A program made the translations under genes and the position numbers. Shown in pieces: positions 45,978 through 54,872 of a stretch of 64,000 nt of DNA (positions within the stretch are counted from its first letter, which is position 1; each line of letters opens with the position of its first letter). A model generated the notes under the pieces. The model was not told where the DNA came from. It saw nothing but the letters and a program-made list of their open reading frames with translations, and searched no databases. Source of the stretch: JALQUO01 sp964529685 (lineage in GTDB: Bacteria; Pseudomonadota; Alphaproteobacteria; Rickettsiales; Midichloriaceae); assembly GCA_964529685.1 (NCBI GenBank), contig CAZGZC010000001.1, positions 248,001-312,000 of the forward strand, read 5' to 3'.

Positions 45978-46589
45978 TTACTTTTTCTCAAGAGTCTTAA
46001 TTAAATTATCAATACCACCTTTCTCTATTACAGCTGCAAACTCAGATCTTTGAGTTGAAAGAAGGCTAAAATCTTCACTAGTTATATTCCGGATTTTAAA
46101 TGATCCCTTATCTTTTTTACATCTATAAGATATATTAATAGTTGTTTTTTCAGTGCCTTTAGTTGCAAGTATCTGAGTCATGACCTGATACTGATCATTC
46201 CCAAGATCTTTTGATCCTATTATTTTTACAGCTTGGTTGTTATATTCTTTAAATTTCGGCACATAAGTTTTAATTAAATATTTCTTATATGAAGCAAGAT
46301 ACTGACTTTTTTGGTCATCTGACATATTTTTCCAAAATTTAGCAATAGCAAATTTTGACATCCAGTTCATATCAACTACATCATTGAAAATTTCCTCTAG
46401 CTTCTTAGTTTTTTTATCATCTAATGCTTTAGAATTGATGATTTTTAACACTCTGCGAGATATATTTGATATAAATTCTTCAGCTTCTTTACTATTATTA
46501 GCAAAAGCAACTTCGCTATTTGAGATAAAAAATAGAAGTGAAAAAATAATGATTAAAAATTGCAGAAACTTATTTTGAATTGCTGTCAT
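45978..46589 (-). CDS. mlaC: MlaC-like phospholipid-binding ABC transporter protein
   Basis: The 203-residue protein has an N-terminal signal peptide (hydrophobic FLQFLIIIFSLLFFI, then SNSEVAFA before the likely cleavage). The mature part matches MlaC/Ttg2D: VDMNWMSKFAIAKFWKNMSDDQKSQYLASYKKYL and the C-terminal FKIRNITSEDFSLLSTQRSEF. MlaC carries phospholipids across the periplasm between the outer-membrane MlaA complex and the MlaFEDB importer, maintaining lipid asymmetry. The other mla genes are not adjacent. tmRNA follows on the same strand. Confidence 0.88.
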   Translation of the reverse strand: MTAIQNKFLQFLIIIFSLLFFISNSEVAFANNSKEAEEFISNISRRVLKIINSKALDDKKTKKLEEIFNDVVDMNWMSKFAIAKFWKNMSDDQKSQYLASYKKYLIKTYVPKFKEYNNQAVKIIGSKDLGNDQYQVMTQILATKGTEKTTINISYRCKKDKGSFKIRNITSEDFSLLSTQRSEFAAVIEKGGIDNLIKTLEKK

Positions 46590-46657
46590 AGGCTTTTTTT
46601 TGAATAGTTTTAATATATAATAGCATGAATGTTAAGCCAAAAACAAGTTTTAACATT

Positions 46658-46733
46658 GGGGTTGTGGCGCAGTTGGTAGCGCGTTTGAATGGCATTCAAA
46701 AGGTCAGCGGTTCGATCCCGCTCAACTCCACCA
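46658..46733 (+). tRNA. tRNA-Ala (anticodon GGC)
   Basis: A 76-nt cloverleaf: acceptor GGGGTTG/CAACTCC plus ACCA, D arm GCGC/GCGC, anticodon stem TTTGA/TCAAA with loop ATGGCAT (anticodon GGC), and T arm AGCGGTTCGATCCCGCT. It is separated from tRNA-Arg by one base. Confidence 0.96.
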
Positions 46734-46734
46734 A

Positions 46735-46811
46735 GCATCTGTAGCTCAACTGGATAGAGCATCGCCCTCCGGAGGTGAAGGTTGTAGGTTCGATCCCTGT
46801 CAGATGCGCCA
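46735..46811 (+). tRNA. tRNA-Arg (anticodon CCG)
   Basis: A 77-nt cloverleaf: acceptor GCATCTG/CAGATGC plus GCCA, D arm GCTC/GAGC, anticodon stem TCGCC/GGTGA with loop CTCCGGA (anticodon CCG), and T-loop TTCGATC with a wobble-rich stem. It is in tandem with tRNA-Ala and probably co-transcribed. Confidence 0.95.
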
Positions 46812-46902
46812 AATTTATTACACTAATTTTAAAATGGCCGTATGATTGATTTTTATCAAAGATAATGGCTAAAAAATTAGAATCTGTAATATATTTTTAA
46901 TA

Positions 46903-46952
46903 TTTCTAGTATAAATTACTACAAAGCTTTCTAGTATAAATTACTACAAAGC
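46903..46952. repeat. 25-bp perfect tandem duplication
   Basis: Bases 46903-46927 and 46928-46952 are identical and adjacent. They lie about 30-80 bp upstream of the 151-residue gene, where its promoter should be, so two copies of any regulatory element would be present. Confidence 0.95.
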
Positions 46953-46982
46953 ATACATTAATAAACGTTAATAAAAAAAAAT

Positions 46983-47438
46983 ATGATAAAATCTCATCCA
47001 TTACTAAGTTGTGCTGGAATTGCTGCTCTTGGTGCTTTCATCAACTGCAGTTCAAAATTTGATCGAGGAACTTTCGAATTTAATTCCCCAAGTATCGATT
47101 CGTTATTTGATGCTTTTATTCTTGGTACACTTCCAGTAATAGTTGTTACTGCTATTGATCAGTTTGGACATCAAAATCTCTTTAATAATAAACCTCTAGA
47201 ATATGGATTAACTGTTTTTGAGGCATCTCGAGGATTCGAAGCACTATGTCAATCCATGCCACCACAGCGTAGTTCGAGTGTTAAGAAGTTAACCATAAAC
47301 ACTGCAGTACAAGCTGTTATATTTAAAGCTATTTTAGATGGTGCAAACTCTGCCATTGAAAGTGATAATCTAGATGGTGCAAACTCTGATCCTCTTAATG
47401 ATCATGCAACAGAAGAAGTATCTCCATATCAGAATTGA
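46983..47438 (+). CDS. Small hypothetical protein, possibly exported or membrane-anchored
   Basis: The 151 residues start with a short hydrophobic segment (LLSCAGIAALGAFINC) that could be a signal or anchor, though it has no convincing lipobox (Asn, not Gly/Ala/Ser, before Cys). A second hydrophobic stretch is FILGTLPVIVVTAI near residues 49-62. The C-terminal part carries a short LDGANSxxESDN-LDGANSD duplication and an acidic tail. No family is recognised. It follows the two tRNAs and the 25-bp duplication, and precedes the EamA gene by 193 bp. Confidence 0.5.
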   Translation: MIKSHPLLSCAGIAALGAFINCSSKFDRGTFEFNSPSIDSLFDAFILGTLPVIVVTAIDQFGHQNLFNNKPLEYGLTVFEASRGFEALCQSMPPQRSSSVKKLTINTAVQAVIFKAILDGANSAIESDNLDGANSDPLNDHATEEVSPYQN

Positions 47439-47631
47439 TGATCACTGCTCTTTATCATGTAACTATCTTAAGTGCATATAACGAGAGGTTTGAGTCTCTA
47501 ATACATGTACTAAGAAATACGATATCAGAAAGAAATTTGGTGAATTTGTAAATCTAACACATACCAGACAAGAAATTTCTAGCGCATTGCAATGATAGAC
47601 TATACATGCTACAAGGTCTGAGGAAAAAGTA

Positions 47632-48630
47632 ATGAAAAATAATAATGATCAAGTTATACCAGCTACAGCCCTGGTAGGGATTACTTTTATGATGTGTAAC
47701 ACAGGAGCGTTAGCAATTTCAGATATAGCAAATAAGATTCTCCGTAGCGATCTGTCATCTGGTATGATAGTTTTCCTATATAAATTTTGTTTATTACTAA
47801 TTACCCTTCCATGGATTCTCTTTCATGGCACTAAGCATATAAAAACAAAACGTTTTCATTTCCATCTCTTGCGCAGTTTTTTTGGTACATTTGGTGCTAT
47901 ATCTTTCGCGCAAGGGTTAAAATATGTAACGATGGCTGATGCTGCTGCTTTTGAAAACCTCCAGTATATAATTATAGTTTTACTCAGCGTTCTATTCTTT
48001 AATGATAAGCTAGATTCAACCAAAATAATGGCTATAGTAGTAGGATTTCTAGGTGTATCTATCATAGTTAATCCTAAGTTGATAAAAGATGTCATTTGTG
48101 GCTGTGATCATGAAATAACTACTGCCAGCGACTACTCTAAGTATAGTTATACATTCCTTGCTATCTGTTGTTGGTCTGTCAATAGTCTATTGGTCAAAAT
48201 ATTGGGCAACACAGAACATAATAAGACACAGATGTTCTACTTACTTCTCTTTTCATCTATATGGGCATTCCCAGTAGCATTTATTAAGTGGAATGTAACA
48301 GAGTTTGCAGGACAAGAGTTGACTATAATACCTGAGTTTTTTGATCCTGGATTTTATAAATTAACGACTCAACATATAATGTTCCTATGTTTGATGGGAA
48401 TTTGTTATTTCATACATGGCGTTGCATACTTTAATGCTCTTAAACAGGATCTTTCAATTGTTATACCATTCCGTTACACCAAATTAATCTTTAGTGGTTT
48501 GCTTGGCTATGCTATCTTTAGCGAAGAGATTGATGGCTATAGTTTCATAGGCTACCTATTGGTAACGTCTTCTAGTTTTATGCTGATAAGATATGAAATA
48601 AGGAAGAGAAGAAAAGCAATAATGTCATAA
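47632..48630 (+). CDS. EamA/DMT family transporter
   Basis: The 332 residues contain about ten hydrophobic helices arranged as two five-helix repeats, typical of drug/metabolite transporters. Conserved features are FLYKFCLLLITLPWIL, RSFFGTFGAISFAQGLKYVTMADAAAFENLQ in the first repeat, and LGYAIFSEEIDGYSFIGYLLV in the second. In Rickettsiales some members import S-adenosylmethionine, which is one possible substrate here. It stands between an unknown gene and ffh. Confidence 0.88.
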   Translation: MKNNNDQVIPATALVGITFMMCNTGALAISDIANKILRSDLSSGMIVFLYKFCLLLITLPWILFHGTKHIKTKRFHFHLLRSFFGTFGAISFAQGLKYVTMADAAAFENLQYIIIVLLSVLFFNDKLDSTKIMAIVVGFLGVSIIVNPKLIKDVICGCDHEITTASDYSKYSYTFLAICCWSVNSLLVKILGNTEHNKTQMFYLLLFSSIWAFPVAFIKWNVTEFAGQELTIIPEFFDPGFYKLTTQHIMFLCLMGICYFIHGVAYFNALKQDLSIVIPFRYTKLIFSGLLGYAIFSEEIDGYSFIGYLLVTSSSFMLIRYEIRKRRKAIMS

Positions 48631-48744
48631 AAGCTAAATATAATTGCAAAGATTGAGATTTCTTCAAATAACTTACAAAACCTAATGGCTTTTGTATTTA
48701 AGTAAATCATACACATATAATATATATTGAAATTAAAAAACATT

Positions 48745-50079
48745 ATGTTTGACAATTTATCAAAAGGACTAAACAAAATCTTCAGTAAATTAAAGAATAG
48801 AGGCCTTATATCAGAAAATGACCTAAATGATGCAATTAGGGAGATTAGAATAGCCCTCCTTGAAGCGGATGTCTCACTGCCAGTCATAAAACATCTAATC
48901 AACTCAGTTAAGGAGAAAGCATTAGGAGCAGAAATTATAAAGAGTATTAAACCTGGTCAAATGATAGTAAAAATTATCCATGACGAAATAATTGACATAC
49001 TTGGAGGTGTAGATGACAAACCGAAGTTGAATCTCAAGGGAGATATACCAGTGATAATGTTTGTAGGATTGCAAGGATCTGGTAAAACAACTAGTGCTGG
49101 AAAATTAGCTTTATTTTTAAGGAAACGATATGGTAAAAAACCATTTTTAATATCAACTGATATATATAGGCCAGCAGCGCAACTACAGCTAGAAAGTCTA
49201 GCAAAGCAAATCGATATTCCTTCTCTTAATATAGTCAATGGTGAAATGACTATTGACATTACAAAGCGTGGTTTAAAAATAGCTAAGGATTCTGGTTGTG
49301 ATCTAGTGATAATAGATACCGCTGGTAGACTTCAAACAGATGATGAGATGATGATTGAGCTAGAGAAAATCGTACAGATCTGTAATCCAAATGAAATTAT
49401 CTTTGTAGCAGACTGTATGCTTGGGCAGGAGGCAGCAAATATAGCTAAAGCTTTCACAGATAAGTTAGATGTAAGCGGTATCATCCTCACTAGAGTTGAT
49501 GGTGATAGTAGAGGAGGTGCTGCACTTAGCATGAAGCAAGTTACTAACAAACCTATAAAATTTATAGGTGTTGGTGAAAAGTTAAATGACTTTGAAGAAT
49601 TTCATCCTGAGAGAGCTGCATCACGGATTTTAGGCATGGGTGATATAGTTTCATTAGTTGAGAGAGCAAGTGATGTAATGGAAATGGAGGAAGCTGAATC
49701 AATTAAGAAGAAGCTTGAGACAGGTAAAATCGACATGAATGACATTTTAAAACAGCTACAAAATGTAAAGAAGATTGGTAGCATTTCATCTATTATAGGT
49801 ATGATTCCTGGACTGAGTAAGTTGAAAGATAAGTTGGGAGGCATGGTTAGTGAGAATGGTATAAAAAAGCAAGAAGCAATTATTCAGTCAATGACATATA
49901 AGGAGAGAAATCATCCAATCATAATAAATGCTAATAGAAAAAAAAGAATAGCCAATGGCTCTGGAACAAATGTTTCAGATGTCAATAATCTCCTGAAAAA
50001 ATTCTTTGAAATGCAAAAAATGTTTAAACAGATGGGGAAACTTGACATCAGTAAAATGCAGAAGATGCTTGGTATGTAG
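48745..50079 (+). CDS. ffh: Signal recognition particle protein Ffh
   Basis: Ffh, with 4.5S RNA, brings ribosomes making membrane proteins to FtsY. I start at ATG 48745 (MFDNLSKGLNKIF, 444 residues); a TTG six codons upstream is less likely. The N domain is followed by G-domain motifs GLQGSGKTTSAGKLA, DTAGRLQTDDEM, TRVDGDSRGGAALS and GVGEKLNDFEEFHPERAASRILGMGD. The Met-rich M domain has GMIPGLSKL and RIANGSGTNVSDVNNLLKKF. 4.5S RNA is not seen nearby. Confidence 0.97.
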   Translation: MFDNLSKGLNKIFSKLKNRGLISENDLNDAIREIRIALLEADVSLPVIKHLINSVKEKALGAEIIKSIKPGQMIVKIIHDEIIDILGGVDDKPKLNLKGDIPVIMFVGLQGSGKTTSAGKLALFLRKRYGKKPFLISTDIYRPAAQLQLESLAKQIDIPSLNIVNGEMTIDITKRGLKIAKDSGCDLVIIDTAGRLQTDDEMMIELEKIVQICNPNEIIFVADCMLGQEAANIAKAFTDKLDVSGIILTRVDGDSRGGAALSMKQVTNKPIKFIGVGEKLNDFEEFHPERAASRILGMGDIVSLVERASDVMEMEEAESIKKKLETGKIDMNDILKQLQNVKKIGSISSIIGMIPGLSKLKDKLGGMVSENGIKKQEAIIQSMTYKERNHPIIINANRKKRIANGSGTNVSDVNNLLKKFFEMQKMFKQMGKLDISKMQKMLGM

Positions 50080-50214
50080 AAATCACTGAAGCTATAAAAA
50101 TCCCTCAACACAGAGAAGACTATTTGAAATAGTTAAAATAACTATCTAGCATTTAATAAATTTGTAATATTTTTGTGTATTCTAAATATAGCTAAAATAA
50201 TTAAACGCAATTAA

Positions 50215-51150
50215 ATGTTAGAAAAATGTCTTTTTTTATATAACATATATGAACCTAATTCTACTCACTTTGAGCAAGCATACAGAGCTCAAGGAATCAA
50301 CGAAAAACAAACAATCTACAGATTGCATGCATTGTTGCAAACAATATTGTTTAAGCAGCAACAAAAATGTGCTATATCACACAAACTAGGGCAATGTATA
50401 AATAATCGTAATTACCCTGTATCCATAGAAACATTCGATATTTTGACTAACAATCGTATGTCCGTAAATTACAGTCAGACAATGGATGATCTAATAAAGA
50501 ATTGGTCAGAGAAAATATTTTATTTCTATAATTGTGCATTTCAAAAGCCAGAGCCATCTGAGATACCTCGTGTGTTGTGTTCATGGATCAAAGATAATCA
50601 GTACACTGGTGTAACTTTTAATCCCTTCTTCTCTCTACAGGATCTCCGACAATATAAAAGAGCATATGAAGATGTACAACGCGCATTAAATGTTGAAGGA
50701 CTAAGCGTAATAGAAAATCTTGATCTACCAACTGCGATAACTGATTTCGGTAATGCATTTATGATGATGGAAGCTTTAAAAAAACAAAACTCACCCTGGA
50801 TTGCTAGATATTTAACAACACACAATCTAGAACAAATCAATGAATGCTTAAATAGCATTGCGATTGATGAATCTAATATAGGTCGAAAGATTAAAGCTTT
50901 AACCGAGAATGAAGAATATAAAGCAAAATACAACACAGCAGTAGCTGGAGATATGAATGAGTTTAAGAAGTTTTTATTTAGTTGTTTGTATTTTGTAATA
51001 CACTCACTGAAGTTTATTTCTTTTCAAGAATCTTTTGTTGAAGCTCAAACAAACTACACGACAGACTGTGAGAGCATTAACAACTCTTTAGAAAAGTTTA
51101 AAATTTTTATTCAGAATCAAACGCCAACAGTCCAGTGGAAGCTTACTTAG
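50215..51150 (+). CDS. Hypothetical protein
   Basis: This 311-residue protein is mainly helical and soluble, with scattered Cys and no signal peptide. One weakly hydrophobic stretch (KKFLLFSCLYFVIHSLKFI-like, near residue 250) is probably buried rather than membrane. I recognise no family. The base composition and gene spacing look normal for this genome. It is preceded by a 135-bp AT-rich gap and followed 39 bp later by mnmA on the same strand. Confidence 0.6.
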   Translation: MLEKCLFLYNIYEPNSTHFEQAYRAQGINEKQTIYRLHALLQTILFKQQQKCAISHKLGQCINNRNYPVSIETFDILTNNRMSVNYSQTMDDLIKNWSEKIFYFYNCAFQKPEPSEIPRVLCSWIKDNQYTGVTFNPFFSLQDLRQYKRAYEDVQRALNVEGLSVIENLDLPTAITDFGNAFMMMEALKKQNSPWIARYLTTHNLEQINECLNSIAIDESNIGRKIKALTENEEYKAKYNTAVAGDMNEFKKFLFSCLYFVIHSLKFISFQESFVEAQTNYTTDCESINNSLEKFKIFIQNQTPTVQWKLT

Positions 51151-51189
51151 TCATTTCTCAAGTTTTGTGATATAAAGGTCCAATAAAAA

Positions 51190-52290
51190 ATGGTTAGGCA
51201 GGAACTATTAGAGCAATGCAAAATAAATGGTAAAAAAAAGATAGTTGTAGCTATGTCAGGTGGAGTTGATAGCTCGACTGTTGCTGCTCTCTTACATGAT
51301 GCTGGTCATGATGTCATAGGCATTACTCTGCAGCTATATAGTATTAACTATGAAGTAAAAAATCTTGGGACATGTTGTGCTGGCAAGGATATATATGATG
51401 CGCAAATGGCTGCTGCAAAAATAGGTATACCTCATTATGTCTTTAATTATGAGCATAACTTTAAAGCTGAGGTGATGGATAAGTTTGCTGAAAGTTATAT
51501 TAATGGTGAGACTCCAATCCCATGTGTCCTGTGCAATAAAACTATAAAGTTTCAAGATCTTTTGAGGGCTGCAAAGGACCTATCTGCTGACAGAATGGCT
51601 ACTGGACATTATGTCCAAAGGTTTGATGTTAATGGTGAAGCCCAGCTTCATAAAGGTGTAGATCCAATGAAAGACCAAAGCTACTTCCTCTTTGCTACAA
51701 CAAAAGAGCAGTTAGAAATGCTGGAGTTTCCACTAGGTGGACTAACCAAAGATCAAACCCGCAAATTGGCTGAGTTTTATGGCCTAGAAATAGCTGATAA
51801 ACCAGACAGCCAAGACATTTGCTTTGTGCCCAATGGTAACTACAGGGAGATAGTAATGCAGCTACGTCCGGATGCAGAAAGAAAAGGGAAAATAGTGATG
51901 ACTGATGGTAAAATTTTAGGGGAACACAATGGGATTATAAACTATACAATTGGGCAGAGAAGAAGGCTAGGTATAAGCTATTCTGAGCCGTTATATGTAG
52001 TCAAAATTAATCCTAAAGAAAATGAAGTAGTACTCGGTACGAGAGATAAACTAGTAAGCAACAAATTTAAAATCAGTAATATCAATTGGCTCTTAAGTAA
52101 TGTTCCAACTGAAATTGAATGCTCTGTTAAATTACGTTCAGCACATTCTGGAGCTATAGCAAAGATTAACGTGCATGATAGTAGTGCTTCAGCTGAGCTA
52201 TATGGTGGATATGCCGGGATCACTCCTGGGCAAGCCTGTGTAATGTATGATGAAACAAGAATCATTGGTGGTGGGTGGATTACTAGATAA
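51190..52290 (+). CDS. mnmA: tRNA-specific 2-thiouridylase
   Basis: MnmA thiolates U34 of tRNA-Lys, -Glu and -Gln, taking sulfur relayed from IscS. The 366 residues have the PP-loop AMSGGVDSSTVAALL, the catalytic Cys region in PIPCVLCNKTIKF, a second Cys in PDSQDICFVPNGNYRE, and the tRNA-binding MKDQSYFLF and INYTIGQRRRLGI. Length and domain order are standard. Confidence 0.97.
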   Translation: MVRQELLEQCKINGKKKIVVAMSGGVDSSTVAALLHDAGHDVIGITLQLYSINYEVKNLGTCCAGKDIYDAQMAAAKIGIPHYVFNYEHNFKAEVMDKFAESYINGETPIPCVLCNKTIKFQDLLRAAKDLSADRMATGHYVQRFDVNGEAQLHKGVDPMKDQSYFLFATTKEQLEMLEFPLGGLTKDQTRKLAEFYGLEIADKPDSQDICFVPNGNYREIVMQLRPDAERKGKIVMTDGKILGEHNGIINYTIGQRRRLGISYSEPLYVVKINPKENEVVLGTRDKLVSNKFKISNINWLLSNVPTEIECSVKLRSAHSGAIAKINVHDSSASAELYGGYAGITPGQACVMYDETRIIGGGWITR

Positions 52291-52498
52291 TAAAACTTCT
52301 TTGTAGCTTTATCTAATATGCAGATCTTGCAAAAAAATGAGATACATAGAGATTTTAATTATGATGACATCAACCAAAAATTCGATACTCTACTTTGCAG
52401 AAAGGTTACAAATTTACATATAAAATAAATTGTTCTTCTGTAGAAAATTAGTCTTTACAGAGACTTATGTTAAAATAGACTAAAAATTCTGTTAAGGC

Positions 52499-54868
52499 AT
52501 GTCTGGAAAAAACTTATTAGTAGTTGAATCACCTGCGAAAGCAAAAACCATTACAAAATACTTGGGAAAGGATTTTATAGTTCTATCTTCTCGTGGACAT
52601 GTGAGAGGAATACCATCTAAGAGTCATGCAGTTAATACAGATAACTTTGAAACAGAGTACGAGATAAATCCAACATCAGCAAAGTACCTAAACGCAATAA
52701 CAGATGCAGCAAAGACAGCAAAAAATATCTACATGGCAACTGATCCAGATAGAGAAGGAGAAGCAATCTCATGGCATGTAGTGGAAGTACTTAAAGATAG
52801 AAAAATACAATTAGATGAGAAAGTTTTTAGAATTACATTTAATGAAGTCACACCAGAATCAGTCAAGGCAGCTATAAAATCACCACGAGAGATAGATATG
52901 GGATTAGTATCAGCTCAGAGAGCAAGACAATCACTTGACTATCTAGTAGGTTTCTCAATTTCTCCAATTCTGTGGAGGAAGCTACCTGGTTGTAAATCAG
53001 CTGGGCGAGTCCAATCAGTTGCATTGAAAATCCTTTGTGAGAGGGAGCATGAGATAATTAAATTTAAACCAATGGATTATTGGACTATCACTGGGCAATT
53101 TAACACGGGAGAAGATTTCTCAGCAGATCTAAGTGAAATCAATAGTAAACAAGTTGAAAAATTCTCATTATTATCAGATGTGGCAGCAAAATCTGTTGTA
53201 GAAGCTCTTAAACAGCTAGATTACTCAATAACAACAATAGAGAAGAAAGAATTTAGCAAGAATCCTGAGCCACCTTTTATAACGTCAACACTAATCCAAG
53301 CAGCTTCAACATCTCTTAAAATGACATCTAAAAAGTCAATGCAGATAGCTCAGAAGTTATATGAAGGCATAGCTATAAAAGATCAAACAATAGGTTTGAT
53401 AACATATATGAGAACTGATAGCATTAATCTATCAGAAGAGTCAGTTGAAAAGTGCAGGGCTGTAATTAAACAACTTTATGGAGATACATATCTGCCGAAA
53501 GAAGGAAGAGTTTTTAAAAAGAAAGTTAAAAATGCTCAGGAAGCTCACGAAGCAATTAGACCAACAGATCCTAGCCTAATCCCAAGTGAAATAAAGAGCT
53601 TCCTTACGGATGATGAGTTTGAGTTATATAACATAATTTGGAAGAGATTTATAGCCTGTCAAATGTCATCAGCAAAAACAGCAAAAACAACTATAAAAAT
53701 AGATGGAACTGGTAACTTTAAAGGTGAAGCAGCAGAACCTGTAAAAGATTTTCTAAATAACTATAATATGTCAGCTGAGTTTAAAGTTAGCGGTACAATG
53801 GTCCTATTTGATGGTTTTCAAAAAGTCTTATTTGAAACAACTAAAAAAGATGCTGAAGTAATACTGCCTAAAGTTACAGAAGGAGATAAAATCTCGCTAA
53901 TTGATATAATTTCAAAACAACATACGACAACAGCTCCTTCTCGCTACTCAGAAGCAAGCTTAGTGAAGAGGATGGAGGATCTAGGAATTGGCCGTCCTTC
54001 AACTTATGCAACGATAATTAGCATTTTACAAGAAAGACAATATGTATCTTTAAATAAAAATAGATTCCATGTAGAGGATAAAGGAGTGCTAGTTAACACT
54101 TTCCTTAATCTTTTCTTTACACAGTATGTTGAATATGGCTTCACTGCTGCTCTAGAGGAGGAATTAGATGACATAGCTAGTGGTACAAAGAATTATCTAG
54201 ACACTCTCAAGGGGTTCTGGCAGCCTTTTCAAAATAATGTAGATGAGATAGCTAAGATCCAGATGACTACAATTCTAGAAAAACTTCAGTCAGCCTTAGG
54301 TGGGTTCTTATTTAAGGAAAATAACAAAAAATGTCCAAAGTGTAATAGTGATTTAAAGCTTAGAAACTCTAAGTTCTCACCATTTATTGGCTGTTCAAAC
54401 TATCCAACTTGTGATTATGCACATAAATTTAGATTATATAGTGACAAGGATGATAAACAGATGAAAGCTGATGATTTTATTAAGGAAGACGATGTGCCAC
54501 ATATGATCCATAGCGGCAATATAAGAGTTATTGCACAAGATAAAGAAGAACAGGTAATGTTAAATAAAGGTCAGTATGGCTACTATATTTCACTGTGTAA
54601 AGATGGATTAGTACAGAAGAATTTCACAATACCTAGCTTTATAGATCTAGAAAATTTCAACTTGGAGTTAGATCAAATAAAGAAATTATTTGAAATGCCA
54701 TTTACTATAGGAAAATATGAAGGAAATGAAGTAAAGATTGGGATTGGACGATATGGGCCTTATGTGCTATATAAGAAGAAGTTTTATTCAATTAAAAACA
54801 AAAATATAATTGCAGTGCTAAACTTTTCTTTAGAAGAAGCAATTGCTTTAGTAAATGGTGGAAAGTAG
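52499..54868 (+). CDS. topA: DNA topoisomerase I
   Basis: This type IA enzyme relaxes negative supercoils. The 789 residues include the Toprim domain (LLVVESPAKAKTITKYLG, MATDPDREGEAISWHV), the active-site region IGLITYMRTDS (Tyr near residue 303), and ASLVKRMEDLGIGRPSTYATII. Only one four-Cys zinc ribbon is seen (CPKCNSDL...CSNYPTC near 620-640), followed by a short C-terminal domain. It heads a long co-oriented run; dnaG follows after 4 bp. Confidence 0.97.
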   Translation: MSGKNLLVVESPAKAKTITKYLGKDFIVLSSRGHVRGIPSKSHAVNTDNFETEYEINPTSAKYLNAITDAAKTAKNIYMATDPDREGEAISWHVVEVLKDRKIQLDEKVFRITFNEVTPESVKAAIKSPREIDMGLVSAQRARQSLDYLVGFSISPILWRKLPGCKSAGRVQSVALKILCEREHEIIKFKPMDYWTITGQFNTGEDFSADLSEINSKQVEKFSLLSDVAAKSVVEALKQLDYSITTIEKKEFSKNPEPPFITSTLIQAASTSLKMTSKKSMQIAQKLYEGIAIKDQTIGLITYMRTDSINLSEESVEKCRAVIKQLYGDTYLPKEGRVFKKKVKNAQEAHEAIRPTDPSLIPSEIKSFLTDDEFELYNIIWKRFIACQMSSAKTAKTTIKIDGTGNFKGEAAEPVKDFLNNYNMSAEFKVSGTMVLFDGFQKVLFETTKKDAEVILPKVTEGDKISLIDIISKQHTTTAPSRYSEASLVKRMEDLGIGRPSTYATIISILQERQYVSLNKNRFHVEDKGVLVNTFLNLFFTQYVEYGFTAALEEELDDIASGTKNYLDTLKGFWQPFQNNVDEIAKIQMTTILEKLQSALGGFLFKENNKKCPKCNSDLKLRNSKFSPFIGCSNYPTCDYAHKFRLYSDKDDKQMKADDFIKEDDVPHMIHSGNIRVIAQDKEEQVMLNKGQYGYYISLCKDGLVQKNFTIPSFIDLENFNLELDQIKKLFEMPFTIGKYEGNEVKIGIGRYGPYVLYKKKFYSIKNKNIIAVLNFSLEEAIALVNGGK

Positions 54869-54872
54869 GTAA

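Noticed and set aside
46983..47438. Lipoprotein call for the 151-residue protein
   Set aside because: The residue before the candidate Cys is Asn and the upstream residues are not a normal lipobox.
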